In this document: piece after piece, positions 1 to 7,312 of the stretch
Position numbering within the stretch: position 1 is the first letter of the stretch
Layout of the letters: each line of letters begins with the position of its first letter
Made by a program: the position numbers and the translations under genes
Notes under the pieces: generated by a model
Databases searched by the model: none
What the model saw: only the letters and a program-made list of their open reading frames with translations
What the model was told of the DNA's origin: nothing
NCBI GenBank assembly: GCA_025929595.1
Contig: JAICQA010000048.1
Coordinates: forward strand, 1 to 12,133
Source of the DNA: Xanthobacteraceae bacterium
Lineage (GTDB): Bacteria > Pseudomonadota > Alphaproteobacteria > Rhizobiales > Xanthobacteraceae
Direction of reading: 5' to 3'
DNA: 12,133 nucleotides

Positions 1-194
1 CCGGAGTCGAACGCCCGCAAGGTGACGTTCACGCCGTGCTTCTTGAAGAAGCCCTGCTGCTCGGCGACGTAAGCCTGCGTGTTGACGAAGACCGGCGGAA
101 TACCGGGCAGGCCAATGGTGTAGCTGTCTTGGGCCGCGGCGTTGCCGGCCAGGCCGCCGGCGAGGATCAGCCCCGCAACAAGTTGTCGTTTCAT
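1..194 (-). CDS. ABC transporter substrate-binding protein, NitT/TauT type (partial, N-terminal part)
   Basis: The reading frame opens at ATG 192-194 on the minus strand and runs off the left edge, so only about 64 residues are visible. It starts with a typical Sec signal peptide: MKRQ, then a hydrophobic Leu/Gly/Ala stretch ending AGNAAAQ, with likely cleavage near residues 21-22. The mature part reads SYTIGLPGIPP and then VAEQQGFFKKHGVNV, the pattern at the mature start of NMT1/THI5-like (SsuA/TauA/NrtA-type) periplasmic binding proteins. A purine-rich GGGAGGAAG ribosome-binding site lies just upstream. It follows the ABC ATPase gene by 53 bases on the same strand, so it is probably the binding protein of that importer, with the permease expected beyond the left edge. 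The ligand is unknown. Confidence 0.85.
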   Translation of the reverse strand, partial: MKRQLVAGLILAGGLAGNAAAQDSYTIGLPGIPPVFVNTQAYVAEQQGFFKKHGVNVTLRAFDS

Positions 195-212
195 GTTCTT
201 CCTCCCAGTGTG

Positions 213-228
213 GAGCCGTTTTCGGCTC
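213..228 (-). other. Stem-loop between ABC ATPase and binding-protein genes
   Basis: GAGCCG and CGGCTC pair perfectly around a four-base loop (TTTT on the plus strand, AAAA in the transcript). The hairpin sits in the 53-base gap between the ATPase stop and the binding-protein start, 18 bases upstream of that start. There is no U-tract, so it is not a clear terminator. It could act as an RNA-stability or processing element giving the binding protein higher expression than the ATPase. That role is inferred. Confidence 0.35.
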
Positions 229-247
229 TGTTCCATTCGGGCGCGGG

Positions 248-1078
248 CTACCGCTGCAACTGTAGTTCGGCGGCGCGCGCTTCATCCATCAAAGTCGTCC
301 AGACGTGCTCGCGCAGCGTGGCGAAGCGCGGCAGGGTGAGCGTTTCGCGGCTACGGGGAAACGGCAGGTCGACCGTGATCGTCTCGAAGACGGTCGCCGG
401 CCGCCCTTTCAGCACCACCACGCGGTGACCCATGAGCACCGCTTCCTCAATCGAGTGCGTAACGAACACCATGCTCGTCGGCCGCATCTGCCAAATGCGC
501 AGGAGCTCGAACTGCAGAATCTCACGAGTCTGGGCGTCCACCGCGGCGAACGGTTCGTCCATCAGGAGCACGTTCGGCTCGATGGCGAGCGCGCGTGCGA
601 GCCCGCAGCGCTGCTGCATGCCGCCGGAAAGCTGGTACGGATAGGCGTCCTCGAAGCCCGCGAGGCCGACGAGCTTGATGAATTTCGGCACCCGCTCGCG
701 GATCTCTCCCTTCGCGACTCCTGCGAGCTTCAGCCCGTAGGCGACGTTATTGAAGACGGTTTTCCAAGGAAACAGCCCGAACTGCTGGAAAACCATAGCG
801 ACGCCCGGCACCGGCGCCGTCACCTCCGTGCCGGAGATGTCCACCTTACCCGCAGAGGGCGGGACCAGCCCGTCGATGCAGCGCAGCAGCGTCGTCTTTC
901 CGCAACCGGACGGACCGACGATGGCGACGATCTCCCGGTCGCCGACATCCATATGCACGTCGCGGAAGACTTCGAGCGTGCCGTAGCACTTACCCAATCC
1001 CTGCACGCGGATGCGCGCAGGGGACGTGCTCGTTGCGGGCACCGCACGGCTCGCCGCAACCGTCGCCTGGTGGTTCAC
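248..1078 (-). CDS. ABC transporter ATP-binding protein, NitT/TauT (SsuB/TauB-like) family
   Basis: This 276-residue cytoplasmic ATPase powers uptake through an unseen permease. Visible motifs are Walker A GPSGCGKT (about residues 55-62), Q-loop MVFQQ (95-99), signature LSGGMQQR (150-157), Walker B VLLMDEP (170-176) and switch His VTHS (about 208). GLFPWKTVFNNV after the Q-loop is typical of the nitrate/sulfonate/taurine-type group. The start is GTG at 1076-1078 with GGAG 7 bases upstream; the first 20 or so residues are Ala/Ser/Thr-rich and precede the conserved domain, so the true start could be slightly downstream. It begins 15 bases after the CMD-protein stop and is followed by a secreted binding protein, which points to one operon. 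The substrate cannot be told from the ATPase. Confidence 0.93.
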   Translation of the reverse strand: MNHQATVAASRAVPATSTSPARIRVQGLGKCYGTLEVFRDVHMDVGDREIVAIVGPSGCGKTTLLRCIDGLVPPSAGKVDISGTEVTAPVPGVAMVFQQFGLFPWKTVFNNVAYGLKLAGVAKGEIRERVPKFIKLVGLAGFEDAYPYQLSGGMQQRCGLARALAIEPNVLLMDEPFAAVDAQTREILQFELLRIWQMRPTSMVFVTHSIEEAVLMGHRVVVLKGRPATVFETITVDLPFPRSRETLTLPRFATLREHVWTTLMDEARAAELQLQR

Positions 1079-1093
1079 CTAAATGCTCCGCCG

Positions 1094-1759
1094 CTATTCG
1101 GCCGCCCGAGTGCGCTCGCGCGGGGACTTCCGCGCCCAGTAGTTCGGATCGGCCTTCGACTTTGCGACCGCTTCCGCCGTCTCGAAGCCGGGCGCCATCG
1201 AGCCGCTCTCGCCGGCGAGTACCTTGTGATGATCGATGTCGAGGATGCGCAGCCAGCGCTGCTGGCCCATAGTCAGCGCGATAAAATAGCCGATCTCGAC
1301 GAGCTCCGGCTCGGGGAAGTGCTTGTGCAGCCGCTTCCAGAATTTGTCGTCGGTCGGCAGATCCCAAGTGATCGCCTCGGCGTAGGAGAGCGCGGCCTTC
1401 TGCTTCTCGCTGTAGCGGGGCGAGGACTCAAAGTTGATCAGGTCCTGCACATGGTCCTCGACCACATCCCCGGCCGCCGCCGCCTTGACCGAACGCTGGT
1501 TGCCGCAGAACTCGCACAGCACCGAGCGTGACACATAAAGCCGGCACAGTTCCTTGATCGCGTGGTCGGCGACGCCACTATGAAAGACGTCGCGCCAGGA
1601 ATTGGCGAACGACCAGAACACCGCCGGCACGTGCGCGCGCACTGCCTGGCTCTCGGGGCGCGGCGTACCCATACGGCGGCAGCGGTCGAGTTCGGCAAGC
1701 ATCGCCGGATCGGTCATGTTAGCGGGTTGAACGTAGGAAATGCGGGGTTTGCCGGCCAT
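1094..1759 (-). CDS. Carboxymuconolactone decarboxylase / AhpD-like family protein
   Basis: The protein has 221 residues from the ATG at 1757-1759, which is preceded by AGGAGGA about 6 bases upstream. An in-frame start 21 codons further upstream lacks such a site and was not chosen. The central part carries AhpD/CMD features: KELCRLYVSRS (about 69-79) followed by C82-EF-C85 and a helical C-terminal half with YAEAITWDLP. The CxxC suggests a peroxidase- or disulfide-type activity rather than true lactone decarboxylation, but the relay His normally four residues after the second Cys is Arg89 here. It lies between an acyl-CoA dehydrogenase and an ABC ATPase on the same strand, so a role in the same catabolic/transport module is likely. 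The family call is firm; the reaction is unknown. Confidence 0.85.
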   Translation of the reverse strand: MAGKPRISYVQPANMTDPAMLAELDRCRRMGTPRPESQAVRAHVPAVFWSFANSWRDVFHSGVADHAIKELCRLYVSRSVLCEFCGNQRSVKAAAAGDVVEDHVQDLINFESSPRYSEKQKAALSYAEAITWDLPTDDKFWKRLHKHFPEPELVEIGYFIALTMGQQRWLRILDIDHHKVLAGESGSMAPGFETAEAVAKSKADPNYWARKSPRERTRAAE

Positions 1760-1826
1760 AGCTTTCCTCCTGCGTGGGCAGTTTGGGGTTTGTGACCGCT
1801 TATGACCGACATGCTGAACCATCGGC

Positions 1827-1839
1827 TTGATCGGATCAA
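1827..1839. promoter_or_regulatory. Palindrome TTGATC-G-GATCAA, possible operator
   Basis: This is a perfect 6-1-6 inverted repeat in the 167-base gap between the acyl-CoA dehydrogenase stop (1927) and the CMD-protein start (1759), about 68 bases upstream of that start. Its size and symmetry suit a dimeric helix-turn-helix regulator such as a GntR-type protein. No regulator gene is adjacent, so the assignment is only positional. Confidence 0.3.
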
Positions 1840-1926
1840 TGCCATTGGCGTGTTCACCACCCCAGGGCGAACGCTACGGCTGCTACCGTTTCCTCAGGTC
1901 GGAAAGTGGGCCGGCCGTATGTGTGA

Positions 1927-3159
1927 TCAGTTCTCCGGTCCGGCGTACTTGCCCGCGGTTTGCGGGAAAAGCGCCTTCACAATCTTGAAGCGCGAGATGT
2001 CCGCCGTCGAATCCGAGTGCAGGAATATCGCCGCATCACGAAACAATTTCTCGATCCCGACTTCAAGCATCGCGCCGTTGCCGCCGTGCAGCTCCATGGC
2101 GTGTTGGCAGACCTTGAGGATTTCCTCGGAGGCGAATACCTTCGTCATGTTGCATAGCGCATCGGCGTCCGGCGCCCTTTCGCTCACCGCCTGCGCGGTG
2201 CGTGCGAGCAGTGAACGGACCGCCTCGATGCGGATCGCCATGTCAGCCAGCCGCCAGGCGACGGCCTGATGCTTGATGAGAATGCGTCCGCCCTGCACGT
2301 AATTTTGGACATACTCGGCGGTGCGCTCATAGGCTGCGACGCCAACCCCGAGATTCTTGGCCGCCTGAATGATCTTGCCGGGATGAAAATAGATGCCAGC
2401 CTTCTGCATGGCGTCATTCTCGGCGAGGATATGATCCGCCGGCACGCGGCAGTCCTCGAAGATGATCTCGCCATTGTTCATGAAGCGGCCGCCCATGGTC
2501 TCGTTGCAGCGCGCGATGGTGAGGCCGGGCGTGTCACGCGACACCACGAAGGAAGAGGTACCCTGCAGGATGCCCGCCTTGGAATTTGTGTTGGCATAGA
2601 CGACGTAGAGGCCTGCGTCGTAACCGTTCGAGATGAATTGTTTGCGGCCATTGATGACCCATTCGTCGGCGCGTTTCTCTGCGCGGGTCTGCATGGCGGC
2701 CTCCGGAACATTGTAGGGAAGCCAGCGGTCCGAGGCGCCGCGCGGCTCGGTGAGGCAGTGCGCGAACAGCATCTGCGGCTCTTCCACGAGCCGCTTGAAC
2801 CAGTGCTCCTGGATATGGCGCGGCGCGAGGTGCCGCAGGAGCACGGCGATCTTCCAGTTCTGCACCAGCTTGTCTGCGAGCCCGCAGTCGCCGCGCGCGA
2901 TCTCCTCGGCGATGACCGCGAAGGTCTGCACTTCGGTCTTGGGATCAAGCTCGACGCCGCCGAACTCCTCCGGCACGCCGAGCGCACGGATGCCGACCTT
3001 GTTCGCCGCCTCTAGAATCTCCGGCGGCAGCCGCGCATCGGCGTTCATGTCCCATTCGCGCTGCCAATTCTTGCGGATGAACGGCGCAATCACATCGTCC
3101 ACGAATGCGCGGCAGGAATCGCGCATCATGCGTTGTTCTTCGGAGAGTTGATAAGACAT
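1927..3159 (-). CDS. Acyl-CoA dehydrogenase family flavoprotein
   Basis: The protein has 410 residues from ATG 3157-3159, with GGGAGGA about 10 bases upstream. A longer frame (36 extra codons) exists, but MSYQLSEEQRMMRD is the standard family N-terminus. It should oxidise an acyl-CoA thioester at the alpha-beta bond using FAD. Visible features are the N-terminal helical domain with LGVPEEFGG (about 60-68), LTEPRGASD (136-144) in the flavin/substrate segment, the WVINGRKQFISNG beta domain (167-179), and the C-terminal helical domain with MELHGGNGAM (355-364) and RDAAIFLHSDSTADISR (374-390). Aligned to medium-chain dehydrogenase, the catalytic-base position (the Glu of YEGT) is Asp383. Length is slightly above the usual 380-390. 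It is the first gene of the minus-strand module and diverges from a binding-protein gene. The substrate is unknown. Confidence 0.93.
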   Translation of the reverse strand: MSYQLSEEQRMMRDSCRAFVDDVIAPFIRKNWQREWDMNADARLPPEILEAANKVGIRALGVPEEFGGVELDPKTEVQTFAVIAEEIARGDCGLADKLVQNWKIAVLLRHLAPRHIQEHWFKRLVEEPQMLFAHCLTEPRGASDRWLPYNVPEAAMQTRAEKRADEWVINGRKQFISNGYDAGLYVVYANTNSKAGILQGTSSFVVSRDTPGLTIARCNETMGGRFMNNGEIIFEDCRVPADHILAENDAMQKAGIYFHPGKIIQAAKNLGVGVAAYERTAEYVQNYVQGGRILIKHQAVAWRLADMAIRIEAVRSLLARTAQAVSERAPDADALCNMTKVFASEEILKVCQHAMELHGGNGAMLEVGIEKLFRDAAIFLHSDSTADISRFKIVKALFPQTAGKYAGPEN

Positions 3160-3267
3160 GGCGTTGAAGTCCTCCCGCGCGCAGTAAATCACCGCCGCTG
3201 CGTCCGCGCGAATCCGGTTGACGCTGCTTGGAGGCTCGTGTGAGTTGCGCGGCAGGGAGAAATTCAA

Positions 3268-4197
3268 ATGACCGGCACGATCAACGCCATCGTCTTTCCC
3301 GGCGGCTTCAACCTACCGCTGTGGGCCGCGGAGAGGCAGGGCTTCTTTGCAAAGCGCGCGCTCGATGTGCGGCTGCATCCCACGCAGAACTCGATGGAGC
3401 AGTTGACCGGCCTGATCGACGGCAAGTGGGACATTGCGTTCACGGGCTTCGACAACGTCGTTGCCTATCAGGAAGGGCAGGGCGAAGCCGCTGCTTCGAA
3501 CGAGCCCGACCTCTTCGTCTTCATGGGGGGAGACGATGCCTTTCTGCGTCTGGTCGTGCAGCCCGCCATTCACACATATGCCGACCTGAAAGGAAAGACG
3601 CTCGCGGTCGACGCGATGACGACCGGTTTCGCCTTTGTCCTGCGCAAGATGCTCGCGCTCAACGGCATCGCGGAAAGCGAGGTCACGTTCGAGCGCGCCG
3701 ACGGCACCATGCAGCGCTGGGAGGCGATGAAGGCGGGCAAATATGCCGGCACGCTTCTGCGCACGCCGTTCGACCTGATGGCGGAGCGCGCGGGCCTGCG
3801 CGTGCTGGAGCGCGCCTCGGCGCTCTTCCACGACTATCAGGGCATCGTCGGCGCGGCGCGGCGCGGCTGGGCGCGCGACAACAGGGACGTGCTCGCTCGT
3901 TTCATCCACGCCTATCTCGACGCGCTGGCCTGGCTGTTCGACCCCGAGAACCGCTCGCGCGCGGCGGAGATTCTCCAGGCCGGCGTGCCGAATATGACGC
4001 CCGAACTCGCGTCGGACGTGTGTGGCGTGTTTCTCAATCCAGTCGGCGGTTTTGAGCCGGAAGCGCGCATGAACGTAGCGGGCATGCAACAGGTGCTCGA
4101 CCTGCGCAGCGAGTACGGGCAACAGCAAAAGAAGCTGCCCGACCCTGGAAAGTATTTCGACCTCGCCTACTACAAGGCCGCGCGTGAGCTCGTCTGA
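3268..4197 (+). CDS. NMT1/THI5-like substrate-binding protein without signal peptide
   Basis: The protein has 309 residues. PLWAAERQGFFAKRALDV (about 17-34) is the conserved opening of NitT/TauT-type ABC binding proteins, and HTYADLKGKTLAVDAMTTG (about 102-120) matches the mid-domain segment where these proteins bind ligand. Unlike the family norm, the protein starts directly with the first beta strand and has no signal peptide. The start is ATG 3268, with GGGAGA 7 bases upstream. An in-frame TGA at 3241-3243 with no start codon between excludes an N-terminal extension. It is therefore predicted to be cytoplasmic, possibly a sensor, ligand carrier or enzyme-like relative rather than an importer subunit. 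It diverges from the acyl-CoA dehydrogenase (108-base gap) and converges on dctM with only 6 bases between stop codons. The family call is good; the function is uncertain. Confidence 0.85.
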   Translation: MTGTINAIVFPGGFNLPLWAAERQGFFAKRALDVRLHPTQNSMEQLTGLIDGKWDIAFTGFDNVVAYQEGQGEAAASNEPDLFVFMGGDDAFLRLVVQPAIHTYADLKGKTLAVDAMTTGFAFVLRKMLALNGIAESEVTFERADGTMQRWEAMKAGKYAGTLLRTPFDLMAERAGLRVLERASALFHDYQGIVGAARRGWARDNRDVLARFIHAYLDALAWLFDPENRSRAAEILQAGVPNMTPELASDVCGVFLNPVGGFEPEARMNVAGMQQVLDLRSEYGQQQKKLPDPGKYFDLAYYKAARELV

Positions 4198-4203
4198 CCC
4201 GCG

Positions 4204-5547
4204 CTACCACCAGCTCCAGCTCACGCCCACGGGCGCGAGCGCAAGCCACGGAAAGATCACGCACAGCGCAAGTATGATCACCATCGTGATCGTCATCGGC
4301 ATCGTGCCCATGAAAATCTGCCATGTCGTGATGTTCTGGTCCTCGAGGTTGGCCTTGACCACGAACACGGCGAGGCCGAGCGGCGGCGTCAGCAGGCCGA
4401 CTTCGATGGCGACGATCGTGATCAGGCCGAACCAGATCAGGTCGACTCCCAACGATTCGAATACCGGAATCACGAACGGCAGGACGATCAGCATGATCGA
4501 GACGGAATCGAGGAAGCAACCGAGAATGACGACGACGGTCAGATAGCCGATGAGGATCGACAGGAATGGCAGATCCGCCGTCTGCAGCCATTGCCCGACT
4601 GTGTAAGGCAGTCCCGACAGCGTCAGCATTTGCGCATAGAGCGCCGCCGCCATCAGCAGGAAGCAGATCGCGGCGGTGACACGGCCCGTTTCCAGCGCTA
4701 CGTTCCAGAAAACCTTCCAGTTCATCTCGCGGCGTGCCAGCGCGATCAGGAGGGCGGCGAGGGCGCCCACGCCGCCGGCTTCGGTCGCGGTCAGAAACCC
4801 GCCGTAGATACCGCCGAGCACCGTGCCGACCAGGATCACGATCGGCAGGAATTTCAGTATGATGGCCGACGCCGAAGCCCCTTCGAGCGGGCCGCGATAA
4901 CTCTTCTCCAATGCTTTCACATCGATGACGACGGACGCGGGTTTCCAGGACGCCATCAGGGAAATGGTGACGCAGAATGCGATGGCCAGCAGAATGCCGG
5001 GCAGGATGCCCGCCTTGAACAGATCGGCGATCGATGAATTGGCGATCACGCCGTAAATGATCATCAGGACGCTCGGCGGGATCAGCATGCCCAGCACCGA
5101 GCTGCCGGCGACGACGCCGACCGAGAATTTCGGCGTGTGACCGTGCCGGATCATTTCCGGCACGGCGACCTTAGTGAAGACCGACGCCGAGGCGATGGTG
5201 GTGCCGGTGCAGGCGGCAAAGACGGCGTTGGCGGCCACGGTCGCCATGCCAAGTCCGCCGCGGATGCGGCCGAGCGCCAGCGCGGCAACGTCGAATGTGT
5301 CGCGCCCCATATTGGTGCTCGAGACGAACAGGCCCATCAGCACGAACAGCGGGATGACCGCGTAGGCATCCGATGCGATGGATGTCGATACCGAGCTCGC
5401 CAGCAGCTTGCCGGCGACGAGGATGCCCTTTATCGCCCATACCCCGATGAACGACAGCAGCATGAGCGCGATGCCGATATGCATCCCGGTCTGAATGAGA
5501 ATAAGGCTGGCGATGAGGCACAGCGTGCCGATCGTGAGTTCGCTCAT
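4204..5547 (-). CDS. dctM: TRAP transporter large permease (DctM-like)
   Basis: This 447-residue inner-membrane protein is the ion-coupled translocation subunit of a TRAP importer. It is almost wholly hydrophobic with about 12 predicted membrane segments. Family landmarks include VIPLFVLMGLFVSSTNMG near residues 55-75, AACTGTTIASASVF, GVVAGSSVLGMLIPPSV, a C-terminal ILGCFLDSVSIMLIVLP and LLTPPLGLAVFVVK. Length is within the normal range. The start is ATG 5545-5547, overlapping the dctQ stop by ATGA; a longer frame upstream runs in the dctQ shadow and was rejected. The order dctP-dctQ-dctM is canonical. The 3' end meets a convergent gene after 6 bases with no visible terminator. Confidence 0.95.
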   Translation of the reverse strand: MSELTIGTLCLIASLILIQTGMHIGIALMLLSFIGVWAIKGILVAGKLLASSVSTSIASDAYAVIPLFVLMGLFVSSTNMGRDTFDVAALALGRIRGGLGMATVAANAVFAACTGTTIASASVFTKVAVPEMIRHGHTPKFSVGVVAGSSVLGMLIPPSVLMIIYGVIANSSIADLFKAGILPGILLAIAFCVTISLMASWKPASVVIDVKALEKSYRGPLEGASASAIILKFLPIVILVGTVLGGIYGGFLTATEAGGVGALAALLIALARREMNWKVFWNVALETGRVTAAICFLLMAAALYAQMLTLSGLPYTVGQWLQTADLPFLSILIGYLTVVVILGCFLDSVSIMLIVLPFVIPVFESLGVDLIWFGLITIVAIEVGLLTPPLGLAVFVVKANLEDQNITTWQIFMGTMPMTITMVIILALCVIFPWLALAPVGVSWSWW

Positions 5548-6107
5548 GACTGCGGCCGGATCATCGGAAACGCACGCTGAAGAGCGCGCCAGGCGAGCAG
5601 AAGAAACTGCACCGCGGTCGCGGCGGCGCCGACGATGATGGCCACCAGCGGCGGCCAAGTTGGAATTTGGATTACGCCGAACGTGCCCTTGTAATAGTTG
5701 CCGACATAATTCTCGATAAGCACTGGCCACACGAACCAGACGATCAGCACCATGAGGGCGCCGCCGATCAGGTAAAACAGAGCGTAAAATAACGACGACA
5801 GGCGCGGATGAGATGTGGCGATGAGCTGCATCAGGATGTCGTTCGACACGTGCCGGTCTTCGCGCAACGTGTTCGCCATCTGCAGGAACACGATCGCCAC
5901 GATCGCGAGACCCACGAACTCGAGGACGCCGGGAATCGGATGGTTGAACAAGTTTCGCCCAGCGACGTCGGCATTGACCGCGACCGCCATGAGCAGGATC
6001 AGGACGGTCCCGATGACGTTCAGGATACGCGTTGCCGTGCCGAACCAGGATGATGGAGGGGCGCCGTTATCCGGCGCCCCCCGATCGTCTTGTGAAGGCG
6101 AGTCCAT
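5544..6107 (-). CDS. dctQ: TRAP transporter small permease (DctQ-like)
   Basis: This 187-residue membrane protein has four predicted transmembrane helices: about 27-45 (VIGTVLILLMAVAVNADV), 60-80, 105-127 and 152-175. VAGRNLFNHPIPGVLEF (48-64) is the hallmark motif after the first helix in DctQ proteins. It forms the membrane complex with DctM. The first 20 residues are polar and Pro/Gly-rich and are encoded over a strong inverted repeat. The gene starts 15 bases after the dctP stop and overlaps dctM by 4 bases, so translation of Q and M is probably coupled. Confidence 0.93.
   Translation of the reverse strand: MDSPSQDDRGAPDNGAPPSSWFGTATRILNVIGTVLILLMAVAVNADVAGRNLFNHPIPGVLEFVGLAIVAIVFLQMANTLREDRHVSNDILMQLIATSHPRLSSLFYALFYLIGGALMVLIVWFVWPVLIENYVGNYYKGTFGVIQIPTWPPLVAIIVGAAATAVQFLLLAWRALQRAFPMIRPQS
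6058..6080 (-). repeat. 9-bp perfect inverted repeat inside the dctQ N-terminal coding region
   Basis: GGGGCGCCG and CGGCGCCCC flank a five-base loop, lying about 27 to 50 bases into dctQ (residues 9-17, around GAPDNGAP). The pair is nearly all G/C, so the hairpin should be very stable in the mRNA. It sits just after the dctP/dctQ junction and could protect the 3' end of dctP mRNA or slow translation into dctQ. This would fit the usual need for more binding protein than permease. That role is inferred. Confidence 0.5.
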
Positions 6108-6122
6108 GAATTCAGCGTGCCC

Positions 6123-7220
6123 TCACTTCTTGTCCCAATCGCGCACCGGCTTGGCGCCCGACTTGCGAATCTCCTCCATATAGGCGGAGAGGGCCTTATT
6201 ACCGGGCAGTCCCTGCTTTTCCATGTTCGCCGCCCATTCCTTGGCGATGTTCGGCATCGCGTTGGCCCACTTGGTCTGCTCCTCGCGCGGCAATACGTAG
6301 CCCTGCGCGCCGGCGAACTTCGGCACGGACTTGAAGCCGGCTTCGCCGGCCTCCTGCGTCCGCTGGTCCGCGGCCCCCGTCCAGGCGCTCGCCGCCTCGT
6401 GCAGGACCTTACGGACTTCCGGCGGCAGCTTGTTGTAGACGTCCTTGTTGATGATCAGCGCCGCCGCGTACTGCGCGCCGAACCCGACCTTGGTCACGTA
6501 GGGAGCGGCTTCGGGGAATTTCATGCCCGGGATCGCCGACGGAAAGATGATGAAGCCGTCAATGACGCCGGTCTTCGCGTTGTTGTAATAGAGCGTCATG
6601 TTGCTCGTGACGGGCGTAGCCGGCGTGCCGCGCAGCCACTGCAACGCGGCGCCTGCGGTCGCGATCTTCTTGCCGGCGATGTCCTCGAACTTCCCGACCG
6701 GCTTCGTCGTGAAGAGCTCGTAGGAGTCGAAGCTCGATCCGCCGAGCCGAACCACGTTGAACTTGTCGTACTGCGCCTTGAACTCGGGAATCGCGGCGTG
6801 CAGCGCGTCGAGCGCCTTGCCGACCTGCACGACGTCGCTGGTCGCGAACGGCGTGACGAACGAGATCTGCTCGAGCGGAAGCTTGTCCGGATGAAAGATG
6901 GTGGGCTCAAAGCCGATGTCGGTGATCCCGTCGCGCGTGCCTTCCAGCACCTGTGTTGGCTTCAGAAGCGATCCCGCCCAGGCGGTCTTCCAGACGATCT
7001 TGTACTTCTTGTCGAGGCCGGATTCCTTCATGCGCTTCTCGACTTCCGGCATGAAGAAGGTTTCCACCATATTCAGCGAGACCATCGCGCGCAGCGGCTG
7101 GCCGGAGGCGACAGTGAGATGGATTTCCTGCTGCGCGGCGGCAGGCGCGGTGAACATGGCCGACGACGCGAGCGCCACGGCGCCGGCTGTCAGACCGAGT
7201 TTGATGGCGAACTTGTGCAT
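6123..7220 (-). CDS. dctP: TRAP transporter substrate-binding protein (DctP-like)
   Basis: The protein has 365 residues from ATG 7218-7220, preceded by GGGAGGGACGA. A longer frame with 80 extra codons has no signal peptide and was rejected. Residues 1-29 form a Sec signal (MHKFAIKLGLTAGAVALASS, then TAPAAA|QQ). The mature protein has WAGSLLKPTQVLEGTRDGITDIGF (about 81-104), DIAGKKIATAG (180-190), NNAKTGVIDGFII (213-225) and a C-terminal region typical of DctP. In many relatives a Lys-Ile-Arg here supplies the carboxylate-binding Arg; this protein has Ala187, with Arg197 ten residues on. It heads the dctPQM operon and is divergent from a LacI regulator, so expression is probably substrate-induced. 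The ligand is likely an organic acid but is unproven. Confidence 0.93.
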   Translation of the reverse strand: MHKFAIKLGLTAGAVALASSAMFTAPAAAQQEIHLTVASGQPLRAMVSLNMVETFFMPEVEKRMKESGLDKKYKIVWKTAWAGSLLKPTQVLEGTRDGITDIGFEPTIFHPDKLPLEQISFVTPFATSDVVQVGKALDALHAAIPEFKAQYDKFNVVRLGGSSFDSYELFTTKPVGKFEDIAGKKIATAGAALQWLRGTPATPVTSNMTLYYNNAKTGVIDGFIIFPSAIPGMKFPEAAPYVTKVGFGAQYAAALIINKDVYNKLPPEVRKVLHEAASAWTGAADQRTQEAGEAGFKSVPKFAGAQGYVLPREEQTKWANAMPNIAKEWAANMEKQGLPGNKALSAYMEEIRKSGAKPVRDWDKK

Positions 7221-7312
7221 TCGTCCCTCCCTGTGAGCGTGAATCTTGGCGTGCGCACTGTGTGATGGTGTGCCGACGTCTTCTTGTTTTTCGATTGCTC
7301 GTCCAACCGGAT

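Noticed and set aside
305..1531. Long plus-strand open frame (408 codons) opposite the ABC ATPase and CMD-protein genes
   Set aside because: It is an antisense shadow in GC-rich DNA: Arg/Leu/His-rich low-complexity translation, no domain, and both opposite-strand genes have clear motifs.
3218..3246. TTGACG as a -35 box for the leaderless binding-protein gene
   Set aside because: The -35 match is good (5/6), but the hexamer at the right spacing (TGAGTT) does not resemble a -10 box.
6117..7265. 382-codon plus-strand frame opposite dctP
   Set aside because: It mirrors dctP codons and has no ribosome-binding site or family motif.
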